Of a DNA stretch of 64,000 nucleotides, positions 10,901-19,317 are shown piece after piece. The stretch comes from Dastarcus helophoroides. Its lineage: Eukaryota; Arthropoda; Insecta; Coleoptera; Bothrideridae. The stretch's first letter is position 1, and the number at the start of each line of letters is the position of its first letter. Position numbers and translations under genes: made by a program. A model generated the notes under the pieces. It was not told the origin of the DNA, did no database searches, and was given only the letters and a program-made list of their open reading frames with translations. The DNA lies in NCBI GenBank assembly GCA_028583605.1, contig CM053328.1:1725507-1789506 (forward strand), in the 5' to 3' direction.

Positions 10901-13207
10901 AAACCGTTGTTTTTTCGAAATTTCGCTTTTTTTGAAATAGCGTTGGTTTTCCTGATATTAGGGCTTTTTTGAAAATTTCGATCTTTTCGAAACTGACCTT
11001 CCAAAAATTTTGACTTATTTCTTAAAGTCTGTCTTTCTCGAAATTTTAATTCTAAAATTCGATATCTAGTGTTACAGGAAATCTCAACTTTTTCCTCAAA
11101 ATTTGTCTTTTTATCAAGATTTCGATTTTTCCCCAAAATACGTTTGATTCATAAACTATTTCAAAATTTGACTGTTTTTTGAAAATATGACTTTCTGTTG
11201 AAATACAAAACTTGTCCCTTGAAACCAAGAAAGATTAAAAAACACAACAACGCGTTTCGATAGTCAAACTGTCATCTTCAGAGAGATACTCAAATACTCA
11301 GTATCTCTCTGAAGAAGATAGCTTGGCTGTCGAAACGCGTTAGAGCAACTTTTATTGTGTTTTTTAATCTTTCTCGGTTTCAGGGGACAAGTTTTGTATT
11401 TCAATTTTTGAATATAACCAAGGACCAGTTCGTTCCACCAAGAAAAAATGACTTTCTATGCGAAGATTCCATTTTTTTTCTAGAAATTTAATTATTTTCC
11501 TGGAAAGTCGTTTTTTTCTCAAAATTTCGACTATTTGTTTTTCAAAATTCGACTTTTTTGCTTTAAATTTGACTGTTTTCAAAAAATTCTATTTTTTTCA
11601 TAAAATTCGATTCTCTTTTTTTGAAATTCAGTCTCCGACTGTCTTGTGTGCCTCAAATATCTTGCCCTTGGGGGGATAATCTTATTAGTTTTTGTGAGCA
11701 TCTTCCATGAAAGTACTTGTAGAAAAGGAATAAATCACCAACCATCCGCCTGTGCTCTAGTGTTTCGAGAGAATCGATCTAACTCTTGTCATCAATTAGG
11801 CGAATCGCTCTTTGAATTGAATCCAAAAGAGCTAAAGTGGGCTTTGGGGCCGAGCTTCAAACATGAGAACAGTATTGCCTACTGTTGGTCTAACTTGAAT
11901 CTTGTCTAATATTGCTTCGACTAATATTGCTATTCAGACGAATAGAAATTAGCTTTGTAGGTTGAAGGTTGACAAAAGTCTTGGAAAAATCACTCGTGCA
12001 CCGCAATTTTGTTTATTTGAAGTAAAGTTTAGTTCTCAAAATTGTAAGCATTTTATTCTAGGAGGTGAGATCCACTGTCAGAAACAGCAAAAGTACCATG
12101 GAGTTATTATTTAAAATATCAAGCGAGAAAAATCAATTACAGGACAAAATTAGCGCCATGGAAAGAGAATTAGCTATAATGGAATTCGAGAGTCCGGCGA
12201 GTCGAGTAAGTTAAAGTAATACTAAATGCGTATTTAATTAAAGTTTACAACTTTGCAGTCAAATTTCTTATTCGCAAAAACTCTGAGGGCAGAAAGTTAC
12301 CGAAAAGCCTTGATTTGGCAAAAACGTTATTTGATATCACTTTTAAAAACATATCAAGAATCCCCACTGATAAAAGGAATCGCCCTCACTAGTTACGAGT
12401 CGAAATATTCCCGACCGGTTAAGATGAGGGGTCTACGTAAACTAAGGTAAATTGACCCTTTGCCGAATTAAATTGTTTCAACTCGAGCTTTTTAGGGGCG
12501 CGGTATACTGCGTTATATCTGTGATACGTATGAAATATCTGGTGCAGAGATGGAGATCGGGGAAACGCGTCGTGCAGCAAGTCAATTCGATGCATTACGC
12601 TCGGCAATCGACGCTCTGTAATGCAGCTACGCGCGCTTCTACCGAATCAGTATTTCGCCCTACGGCCCTGTTCCAAGTAGGGAAAACACCGTCCCAGCAA
12701 AATGTTGCGACTACTCCTATAAGTTTGGCGAAGTCGAAGTCAGGTGGGGCAGTTGGGGGGCGTACGCGGACACTACCCAGTGAAAGTTCGCGTAGCTTAT
12801 TCACTGGAGATATACAAGCCAGCAGATCGGCCTTCGATTTGTCGTGGTCTGGGGAAACCCCGCCGTCTAAGCTCCACAACGACAACAGAACGAGGTTGGT
12901 TGATACTTGTACCCTTCATATGTTAACATTCAAATCTGTTCAGAAATGTCTTTGCTTGAAAATACCGATACATCATCTTTCATAATGGGGTTACCCTTTA
13001 CGAGTAGATTAAACCTTAACTTAAAAATCAGAATAAAATAAAATCAGCTACTTAATACGTTGTAAAGATGAGTGTGTATCATTATGTTACAGGTCGCGCA
13101 CAGAAGTGAACCAAGCACCTGACATGCTGTCGAAGTATATACAGCGCTACAGTCAAATTGAAGATAAGCTCGAATCGATTATCAGAGCGAATTCTGTGGG
13201 TACTTAA
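1979..13207 (+). CDS. Plp: Pericentrin-like protein (PLP), C-terminal part, 11 exons, 5' end outside window
   Basis: Centrosomal coiled-coil scaffold that recruits pericentriolar material to centrioles and basal bodies. Exons by GT/AG and phase: 1979-2146, 4002-4385, 4440-4553, 4606-4776, 4968-6615, 6865-8399, 8448-8597, 12062-12205, 12259-12446, 12496-12894, 13093-13207. They sum to 5016 nt, or 1671 residues plus TAA, with all phases consistent. The first visible exon has no start codon, so upstream exons are missing. Most of the protein is heptad-rich coiled coil (Glu/Lys/Gln/Leu). About residues 1440-1530 (last Arg-Trp near 12550) form a PACT domain, with LRAESYRKALIWQKRYL and later VIRMKYLVQRW. 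That motif is shared by pericentrin, AKAP450 and insect PLP and supports the family name. A Ser/Thr-rich tail follows. Introns are 48-250 bp except those of 1.86 kb and 3.46 kb, which hold repeats. The family call is firm; upstream exons and isoforms are unknown. Confidence 0.93.
2246..2480 (-). other. Unrecognised open reading frame fragment inside PLP intron
   Basis: About 68-75 codons are open on the - strand, with ordinary amino-acid composition (Ala, Lys, Leu, Arg) unlike the Phe-rich satellite ORFs. The Ala/Lys-rich stretch LLRIAKAKERGMLQKRELHK would form a helix. I recognise no family. It could be an exon of a nested gene or a fossil of a mobile element. Confidence 0.25.
2606..2680. 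repeat. Foldback repeat, partial copy
   Basis: tttaatctttctttg, tcccctgaaac and caaagaaagattaaa form an inverted repeat, followed by agagagatactctctgaa. These are the arm and centre words of the foldback family found at 11.2, 17.6, 27.6, 36.0 and 46.4 kb, here rearranged and truncated. Confidence 0.65.
8650..8876 (-). mobile_element. Non-LTR retrotransposon 3' fragment (family B)
   Basis: Read on the - strand this is the 3' end of a LINE. It matches the copies at 30.3-30.8 and 47.6-48.5 kb, with the SLVKGIFPKN-like end, the word aaccgccttcttaaac and the terminal gtggattgaac. It is 5'-truncated and has no usable ORF. Confidence 0.75.
8880..11190. repeat. TTTCGAC minisatellite array in PLP intron
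   Basis: Dense repeats of ctcgaaatttcgactttttt and close variants. A longer recurring block (ctcaaacttcgactttttg...cgaagaaatgac) appears near 9110, 9574 and 10371, showing partial higher-order structure. Beyond about 10700 the array decays. ORFs in it are Phe/Arg/Asn-rich and are not proteins. Confidence 0.9.
11195..11441. repeat. Foldback (palindromic) repeat
   Basis: The left arm runs from aaacttgtcccttgaaacca through aacgcgtttcgatag. The right arm mirrors it from gctgtcgaaacgcgttagag to ccaaggaccag. The centre contains a duplicated gatactc...agtatctc. The copy is imperfect, with changes such as gaagatagcttggctgtc on the right arm. Confidence 0.85.
11635..11945 (-). mobile_element. Non-LTR retrotransposon fragment (family B)
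   Basis: The + strand ORF at 11646-11909 is the antisense of a decayed reverse-transcriptase C-terminal region, the same sequence as 30.5-30.7 kb and 47.8-48.05 kb. It lacks the 3' tail seen in other copies. Confidence 0.75.
12259..12560 (+). other. Plp: PACT domain-coding exons of PLP
   Basis: Two exons (12259-12446 and the start of 12496-12894) are joined in phase 2 through a split Arg codon (ag|g). Together they encode the pericentrin/AKAP450 centrosomal-targeting module: AESYRKALIWQKRYLISLL, then after the 49-bp intron GAVYCVISVIRMKYLVQRW. In pericentrin-family proteins these two basic amphipathic helices bind calmodulin and dock on the centriole wall. That role is inferred from the family. 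Confidence 0.9.
12983..13025 (+). mobile_element. Non-LTR (family B) 3' tail fragment in last PLP intron
   Basis: cataatggggttacccttta followed by cgagtagattaaacc matches the extreme 3' end of the family-B LINE (compare 18866-18900), here on the + strand. Only about 40 bp remain. It lies in the 198-bp intron before the final PLP exon. Confidence 0.6.
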
Positions 13208-13610
13208 CTTACTGCACTGTTTTCGTTGTTTCTAGTACAAGTTTCACAAGCCTTCTACAAAATACAACGACAAGTTACACACGTTTACTAGTCATTTCTA
13301 AGGACTTAATTAGTTTTAGATCCTGAGGTTTTGATATTTCATCATTTGTGCCTTTTTGTACCATCTGTGCCATTACTAGTACAAGTACATGCAAGTTATT
13401 TGATAGATATTTTTGCACAGATTTTGTTAATAATGAGTAAGTTTTAAATTTTTGTACTGTTTTTATGCACTAAATAAATAAGTTAGAATTTTTCCCTGAG
13501 TTTTGGTTTCAACTCTATCATCTATCATCATGTGATAATGTTAGAACAAAAATGAACTATTTTAGATAACTTGTTCTTCTACTGCAATAGTTGATGGTTA
13601 TATGTTCAAA
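13208..13610 (+). other. PLP 3' flank with candidate polyadenylation signal
   Basis: After the TAA at 13205-13207 the sequence is AT-rich and non-coding. The cluster actaaataaataag near 13470 offers overlapping AATAAA signals about 260 bp downstream of the stop and is the likely end of the PLP transcript. Confidence 0.5.
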
Positions 13611-14275
13611 TACAGTGAAATCTCCCTGAGCGGACACCTCTATTAAGCGGACAGGTTTCCATAATATGGAATTGTATCAGAAAATTCCATACAACAGAAC
13701 CTTCGTTGGGCGGACGCGGACACGTATTTCTACATACAACATGCCAACCGGACACCACAAAATTAAACGCAATGTTGCATTGACAGGATATTTCACTCGA
13801 ACATATCAAAAGGAAAAAGTAAATTCGCCAAAGGATATCTTCAACGTAAAGCAGTTCTCCATCGAAGGATATTTCACTGAAACATATCAAAAGGAAATAG
13901 TAAATTCGCCAAAGGATATCTTTAACGTAAACCAGTTCTCCATCGAAGCTTCACTTAAAGAATGGAAAAGTAGTTACATATTTTTATGTTAAAATAAATG
14001 AGTTTTCGTTCATGGCCGAGCAAAAGGGTTTTTAAAAACTTGCGGAAACACTTCACAAGCGCCTGAAAACTTTATAGGATTGTATTATAGTATTTTCTAC
14101 ATTTATTAACTTAACACTAACGGTGATCATAACGCAATCTTCGAGGGAAGGGAAGTCGTCTTCTGTTATAGGTTTCGGATGCTGATGTTGAATGCAGGTG
14201 TGCTTCTTCAAGGTCAGCATTGCTACGTAGTTACTGGGTGGATTCGAGGATATAACTAATGACCAGGAATCCAAA
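13611..14275. mobile_element. Probable pogo/Tigger-like DNA transposon remnant with an internal duplication
   Basis: At 13611 tacagtgaaatctccctgag is followed by cggacacctctattaagcgg. This resembles the terminal sequences of pogo/Tigger-type elements, which use a TA target. An 81-bp unit (ggatatttcactcgaacata...) is present twice in tandem at about 13790-13950 and keeps a frame open, hence the 108-codon ORF. No transposase is visible, and no matching right terminus was found. Confidence 0.4.
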
Positions 14276-15584
14276 AAAAATGTCTTATTTTGCAGCTAAA
14301 TTTTGAGTTTTTTTTTTTTTCGAAAATTTGAATTTTAAGCGATCGAGTTTTTTTAGCAATTTCGACTATTTTTCATAATTTCCAATTTGACGTTTTAAGT
14401 TTTTTAATTGGAATTTAATTCGAAAGACGATAATTACAATTAAAAATGTTTAAAAAAACTAAATTTCTAATCAAAATGAAATCTACGAAAAAAAACTAAT
14501 GTAATTTGAAAATTAACAAAATTTTTTTTCTGCCAATTCTTCACTTTCATAATCTTCTTGGCTTTTTTGTTCGTTTTGTTTTTTAAAACGTGCAACTTTT
14601 TCCTTCTCAACTGTTACTGTTCGTCGTTTAGATATTTTTGAATTAATTATTGCTTCAGCTTTTTTCTTATCTCTACATCGCTTACACCTAATTCTATTTT
14701 GGACCTTCATTTTTGCTTTAATGTCATCAGTATTTTTCTAGCTCATTTGATAACTATTAAAATAGTTCATAATTATTAAAATAGTTATTATAATAATCTT
14801 AATAATATTAAAGAATTCCACAAGTAAGGGTTGGAAATGTCAATTATGTCATCATCACAGGAATCCGATACTGCTTTGCTTTTATCGTCTTCTCATCTTT
14901 CTCCTTTATCACCGTATGAAGTCATCTTCAATCTGTTCTCTCTACGTAAGCTTCTTTGTCTGTCTTGTTCTTCACATGTTTAATTTGTTCCTCCTCAAAT
15001 GTCACCGTCTGATGTTCAGAAATTTTTAAATTAGCTATTGCTTTACTTCTATTACTTTGGATACTCTCTTCTATAACTTCGTCTTCCTTCTCAACTTTTA
15101 TTGTTCGACGTTTAGAAATTTTTGAATTAACTATTGCTTCAGCTTTCTTCTTATCTCCACATCGTTTAGACCAAATCTTATTTTGGACTTTTATTTCTTC
15201 TTTGGTTTTATTAATTTTTGTCACCATCACAAGAATCCGCTCCCAATTCTTCACTTTCACCAACTTCTTGTCTTTTTTTTACCCCCGTCTGAAGACATTT
15301 TCGATTTACTCTTTCTACATAGGGTCAAGGAGCTAACCAAATATAAAAAAATGAATATTTGGGAATATTAAAACATTTAGAAACACTAATTATATTGCAA
15401 TACTTAAATACTGATTATTTTCTAAAAAATAATTAACCACATATTTTACTGTTAACGATTTAAACCAATAAACAAAAGTTTTGTAAAATTTAATTTTAAA
15501 ATTAAAGTTAATTTTAAAATTATATTTTGCAATTGATATTTTCTGAAACGAAAATTCGAGCCTTTTTCGCAATTTTTTAAAAAT

Positions 15585-15702
15585 CGAAATACAATTTTAT
15601 CCCCTGAAATCAAGAAAGATGAAAAACACAACAAAGGTTGCTCTAACGCATTTCGATACCCAAACTATCATCTTCAGAGGGATAATACCAAGGACCAATC
15701 CG
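15585..15702. repeat. Foldback repeat, single-arm copy
   Basis: Contains cgaaatacaattttatcccctg, the aacacaacaaaggttgctct arm and atcttcagaggg. It then jumps to ccaaggaccaatccgttct, so most of the second arm is missing. Confidence 0.75.
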
Positions 15703-15793
15703 TTCTACCAAAAAAGAACGCAATTTTTCAATCAAAATGTTCAATAATATGAGGAAATAAATTATAATTTTACATTAATAACAATAATTGAAA

Positions 15794-15895
15794 GAAAGAT
15801 GAAAAAGCACACACAAATGTTGCTCTAATGCGTTTCGACAGCCAAGCTGTCATCTTCAGAGAGACATTCACTATCTCTCTGAAGATTATCTCCTT
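15794..15895. repeat. Foldback repeat, partial copy
   Basis: The arm aaatgttgctctaatgcgtt, then cgacagccaagctgtcatct, is followed by a short mirrored ctctctgaagat. The rest of the second arm is deleted. Confidence 0.7.
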
Positions 15896-16371
15896 TTGAG
15901 ATTACCTCCTTTTGATGCATCTAACTTTACTTTTTTACAAGCACACTTACTTTCTTTTGCACGTATTTACAGTATGAGGCTCTTAATGTAACAAGTTATA
16001 TCAGCTACATTTTTTATACTTATTTATTACTATAATTTAAACAGATTTACTTTTATTTACGAAGTATATTGGAGGTTAAGTAGTTCAAATGTATCACAGC
16101 ACAATATTATGGGAATATTGTGATAAGTTATCGTATAGAAAAACCACAGAATGATTAGACTATGGTCTAAAGCTATTCATAGACTGCCATATATGAGCGT
16201 CATACTTGCTAGTTATTCATGTGCGACATTTATGGATGATAAATAGACGAATAGAAACATATTCGAAGTAAATGAGTGATAGAATGGCTCCTAAATCGAT
16301 CGTGTACATCTTCTTGAGTTGATTTTTCATCAACATTTTGAATTTATTGAGATTTTTCGTACTTTTTTCAT

Positions 16372-16672
16372 CTCAACTCTTCTTTTTCTTCTTCTCTTTT
16401 TTTTCTTTTTTTTCTTTTTTTCCTCTTCTTCTTGTTCTTGCTCTTCTTTCCGATCTTGCTGCTCCTTTTCTTCCTTTTCTTTTCCTCTTCTTCTTCTCCT
16501 CCTCCTTCTTCTTCTTCCTTTTCTTTTTCCTCTTCTTCTTCTCCTTCTTCTTCTTTTTCCTTTTCTTTTTCCTCTTCTTCTTCTTCTCCTTCCCCTTCTT
16601 CCTTTTCTTTTTCATCTTCTTCTTCTTCTTTCTTTTCTTATTCTTTCTCTTCTTCCTCTTTCTTCTTCCTAA
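16372..16672 (+). repeat. 300-bp polypyrimidine (TTC/TTTC/CTTCCT) tract
   Basis: An almost uninterrupted run of T and C on the + strand, with only a handful of purines around 16433-16462. It is rich in mirror-symmetric TTC and TTCCTTTTC words. ORFs across it (Phe/Ser/Leu or Lys/Glu/Arg) are low-complexity artefacts. Confidence 0.95.
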
Positions 16673-16679
16673 TGACTGA

Positions 16680-17090
16680 GGAAATTCCCTGAGAATGGAT
16701 GAAAAAATTATGTAGCGCTATTATAACGTTAATATCTCCATTATTTCAAGAAAACGTACCATTTGGAGGCTCAAAATAGTCCAAAACTTTGTCTAAGAAA
16801 ACCTCAAATTTCAGCAAAATGTTGGAAAAATCTCGTCAACGAATTCAAGATTTAACTCGACACCTATTTCATTTCATTTTTAAAGTTTATATTTGAAAAA
16901 GAAGTAAACTAAATAAAAAAGAAGTAAACTAAGTGAAACAGAAGTAAACTGAATAATTTGGGAAAGAAAAAATCAGAAATTAATCACAAAAAAAATATAA
17001 TTTCAAACTCTTAAAATATAAACTTTAAGAAAATAATGTCAACAAGAAACTAGTATATACAAAGGTACATAAATAAATAAACTATTTTTT
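16680..17090. other. AT-rich spacer, no feature recognised
   Basis: Unique AT-rich DNA. The word aagaagtaaactaa is repeated three times near 16899-16950. Nothing else is supported. Confidence 0.5.
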
Positions 17091-18290
17091 TTTTAGAAAT
17101 TTCGACCTTTTTCTGAAAATTATGGGATTAAAGTCTAAATTTCCACTTTTTTTCTCAAATTTTCGAAATTAGAGTCAAAATTTCGGCTTTAATCTCAAAC
17201 TTTCAACTTAAATCTCTGAATTTCGAGTAAAAAAGTCGAAATTTCGACTTAAATCTCTGAATTCCGAGTAAAAAAGTCGAAATTTCGACTTAAATCTCGA
17301 CTTTTTGACGTTTGTCTTGAAATTTCGAGATTAAAGTGGAAATTTCCACACGAAATTTCAAGACAAACGTCGAGAAGTTGAGAATTAAGTCGAAATTTCG
17401 ACTTTTAAAATGGACATTTCCACTTTAATCTAGAAACTTCTTAATTCTATGGTTACATTAGATAGATGACAGTTACACCCAGCGCACGCACCCCTTTTCC
17501 AACAAAATTGACAGCTGGCAGTAGGGTGCGTTCAGTATTTCAATTTTTAATTACCAAAATTTCGACAATTTTCCGGAAACTTCGACTTTAGTCTCAAAAT
17601 TTCGATAATTTTGGTAGAACGGACTGGTCCTTGATTATCTTCAAAAATTGAAATACAAATCTTGCCCCCTGACACCAAAAAAGATCAAAAAACACAACAA
17701 AAGTTGCTTCTAACACGTTTCGACAGCGAAGCTCTGAAGATGATAGCTTGGCTGTCGAAACGCGTTAGAGCAACCTTTGTTGTGTTTTTTAATCTTTTTT
17801 TTTTGGTGTCAGGGGACAAGATTTGTATTTCAATTTTCAAAATTTCGACAAAAATTTCAACTTTAATTTCGGAATTTCGAGAAATAGAGTCGACATTTCG
17901 AATTTTAAGTTAAAATTTTGATATGACAGGCGACACTTCGAGAAAAAGAGACGCGACATTTCAAGATTAAAGTTGAAATTTCTTGAAAAAGGTTGAAATT
18001 TCGAGAAAAAGGTCGAAAATTTCAAGATAATCGTATTTCCAAAAAAAAAAGTCAAAATTTCGATAAAAAAATGAGAAATTTCGAGAAAAAAGTCGAAATT
18101 TCTAAAAAAAATTTTTAATCGGCCTCTTTTCAATGCTTTCGTAATTATATTTCATAATAATCTAATTTTATAATAAATTTAGAGAAAAAGCATTTTTGTA
18201 ATTTTGAAAAAATACTCGAAATTTTAAGCGTGTAAAGTCAAAATTTTGAAAAAGAAATCAAACTTTGAGAAAAAATTCTACTCTTTCAGT
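17090..18290. repeat. TTTCGAC minisatellite block in both orientations
   Basis: GAAATTTCGACTTAAATCTC-type units run in one orientation to about 17440 and reappear inverted after 17840 (tcgagaaaaaggtcgaaatt). In between is a non-satellite segment (17450-17600, gatgacagttacacc and ggtgcgttcag) shared with the 20-kb array, and a foldback repeat. The switch of orientation suggests inversion or separate expansion around the foldback. Confidence 0.8.
17612..17838. repeat. Foldback repeat, nearly full copy
   Basis: The left end is tagaacggactggtccttga and the right end cggtgtcaggggacaagat-like, mirrored by gacaccaaaaaagatc. The arms contain aacacgtttcgacagcg (left) and gctgtcgaaacgcgttagag (right). 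About 100 bp per arm, with a short asymmetrical centre. Confidence 0.85.
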
Positions 18291-18690
18291 TTCGCACTGT
18301 TCTTCATAGAAGTCTAAGCACGAATTTTCATATTTTCAATTTTGTACAATAAATGTGAAATTTTAGAGAAAAGAAATAAAAAATCGTCGGTTTAAACTCA
18401 AAATGTTGCGAATAAACGCAATGTTTTGAAAAAATTATAATTTACATAATAAAAAATAGAAATTTATTGTTTAATGTCTAAATATTTATAACAACATTAA
18501 ATTCTTTTTGAGGTTATCACGTTTAAATTATTTTTACTTGAAGCTCGAATATCTAAAAAAAAATCTCGAATTTCGAAATTAAAATGATTCCGGGAGAAAA
18601 TTTATATTTTAAATTTGAAATAATTAAAATAAAAAGTTAATGAACCAAACAAACTTTTCTCGAAATATTAATTTTTTACTTTCAAAATTT
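18290..18690. other. Decayed AT-rich spacer
   Basis: Degenerate satellite words fading into plain AT-rich DNA. No ORF or recognisable element. Confidence 0.5.
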
Positions 18691-18696
18691 TGATTT

Positions 18697-18906
18697 TTAA
18701 AACTGAAAAAGGATTTATGAAACTCTTTCTATAGAACTTCCAAGTTATGGAACTTGTTACAGAAAGGAATTTTCCCCAAAAATTACAATCTATCTTTGTT
18801 TAAGAAGGCTGTTCATCGCCATCTATCCTTGTTTCCGCATCCTACTGCAGTACTTTGAAAGCATAATGGGGTTACCCTTTGCGAGTGGATTAAACTTAAA
18901 AAAAAA
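18697..18906 (+). mobile_element. Non-LTR retrotransposon 3' fragment (family B), + strand
   Basis: tctatagaacttccaagtta, ggaattttccccaaaaatta and the terminal cataatggggttaccctttg plus gcgagtggattaaactt end in an A run. The fragment is 5'-truncated and carries frameshifts. It gives the clearest view of this family's 3' end. Confidence 0.8.
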
Positions 18907-18931
18907 CATTTTTAGTATTTATAAAAAGTAT

Positions 18932-19047
18932 TGATGGAACGGACTAGTCCTTGGTTATCATCAAAAATTGAAACACAGAACTTGTCCCCTGAAACCAAGA
19001 ATTTTTCTTGGTTTCAGGGGACAAGTTCTGTGTTTCAATTTTTTTTA
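18932..19047. repeat. Foldback repeat, short near-perfect hairpin
   Basis: Starts with gatggaacggactagtcctt. aaattgaaacacagaacttg...ccaagaa is then followed after only a few bases by the exact reverse complement. The arms are about 37 bp with a loop of roughly 3 nt. The inner half of the family consensus is missing, leaving a very strong cruciform candidate. Confidence 0.9.
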
Positions 19048-19317
19048 AAAAGTACATTTTTAGTAAGAAAAATTCAAGATTTACCACACCTTGGTTAATC
19101 TTGAAAAACAAAAAATGTTCAGAAAAAGTTAATATTTCGAGTTTTACGTTAAAATTTTAGAGAAAAATTATCTAAAGTGTGACAAGCAAGTATGACGCAG
19201 ATGTATGCCAGTCTGTGGGTAACTTTAGAGAAAGATTTTGTTATCTATAGAGGGAATGGTCACAATATTCTCAAAATTATCATAGAACAGTTTGCGGATG
19301 TTTTGTAGTTTGCAGTC

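Larger units (their letters stand above)
8598..12061 (+). other. 3.46-kb PLP intron filled by satellite and retrotransposon debris
   Basis: This lies between the exon ending at 8597 (ATT GAG|gtactt) and the exon starting at 12062 (ctag|gaggtg). It holds, in order, a non-LTR fragment (8650-8876), a long minisatellite array (8880-11190), a foldback repeat (11195-11441) and another non-LTR fragment (11635-11945). No coding exon fits between them in phase. Confidence 0.85.
14513..16090 (-). mobile_element. Decayed Helitron fragment, inverted relative to the 22-kb copy
   Basis: - strand frames at 14928-15263 and 14513-14710 carry repeated NRIRCKRCRDKKKAEA-like basic motifs. These are homologous to the N-terminus of the Rep protein at 22.9-23.4 kb. 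The block at 15975-16090, read in reverse, also matches 21588-21700 upstream of that ORF (shared word taacttgttacattaa). It is therefore a second, opposite-orientation copy of the same element's 5' part. It is interrupted by foldback insertions and lacks the Rep and helicase parts. Confidence 0.75.

Noticed and set aside
12744..12926. ORF overlapping the PLP tail exon in another frame
   Set aside because: The PLP frame is fixed by phase on both sides and by the PACT domain; this one is a shadow.
13666..13992. 108-codon ORF as a host gene
   Set aside because: It is built from an in-frame tandem duplication next to a transposon-like terminus, with no family signature and no splice or promoter support.
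16319..16692. Overlapping Ser/Leu/Phe and Lys/Glu/Arg ORFs
   Set aside because: Low-complexity translations of a polypyrimidine tract; open in all frames because T/C-only codons contain no stops.
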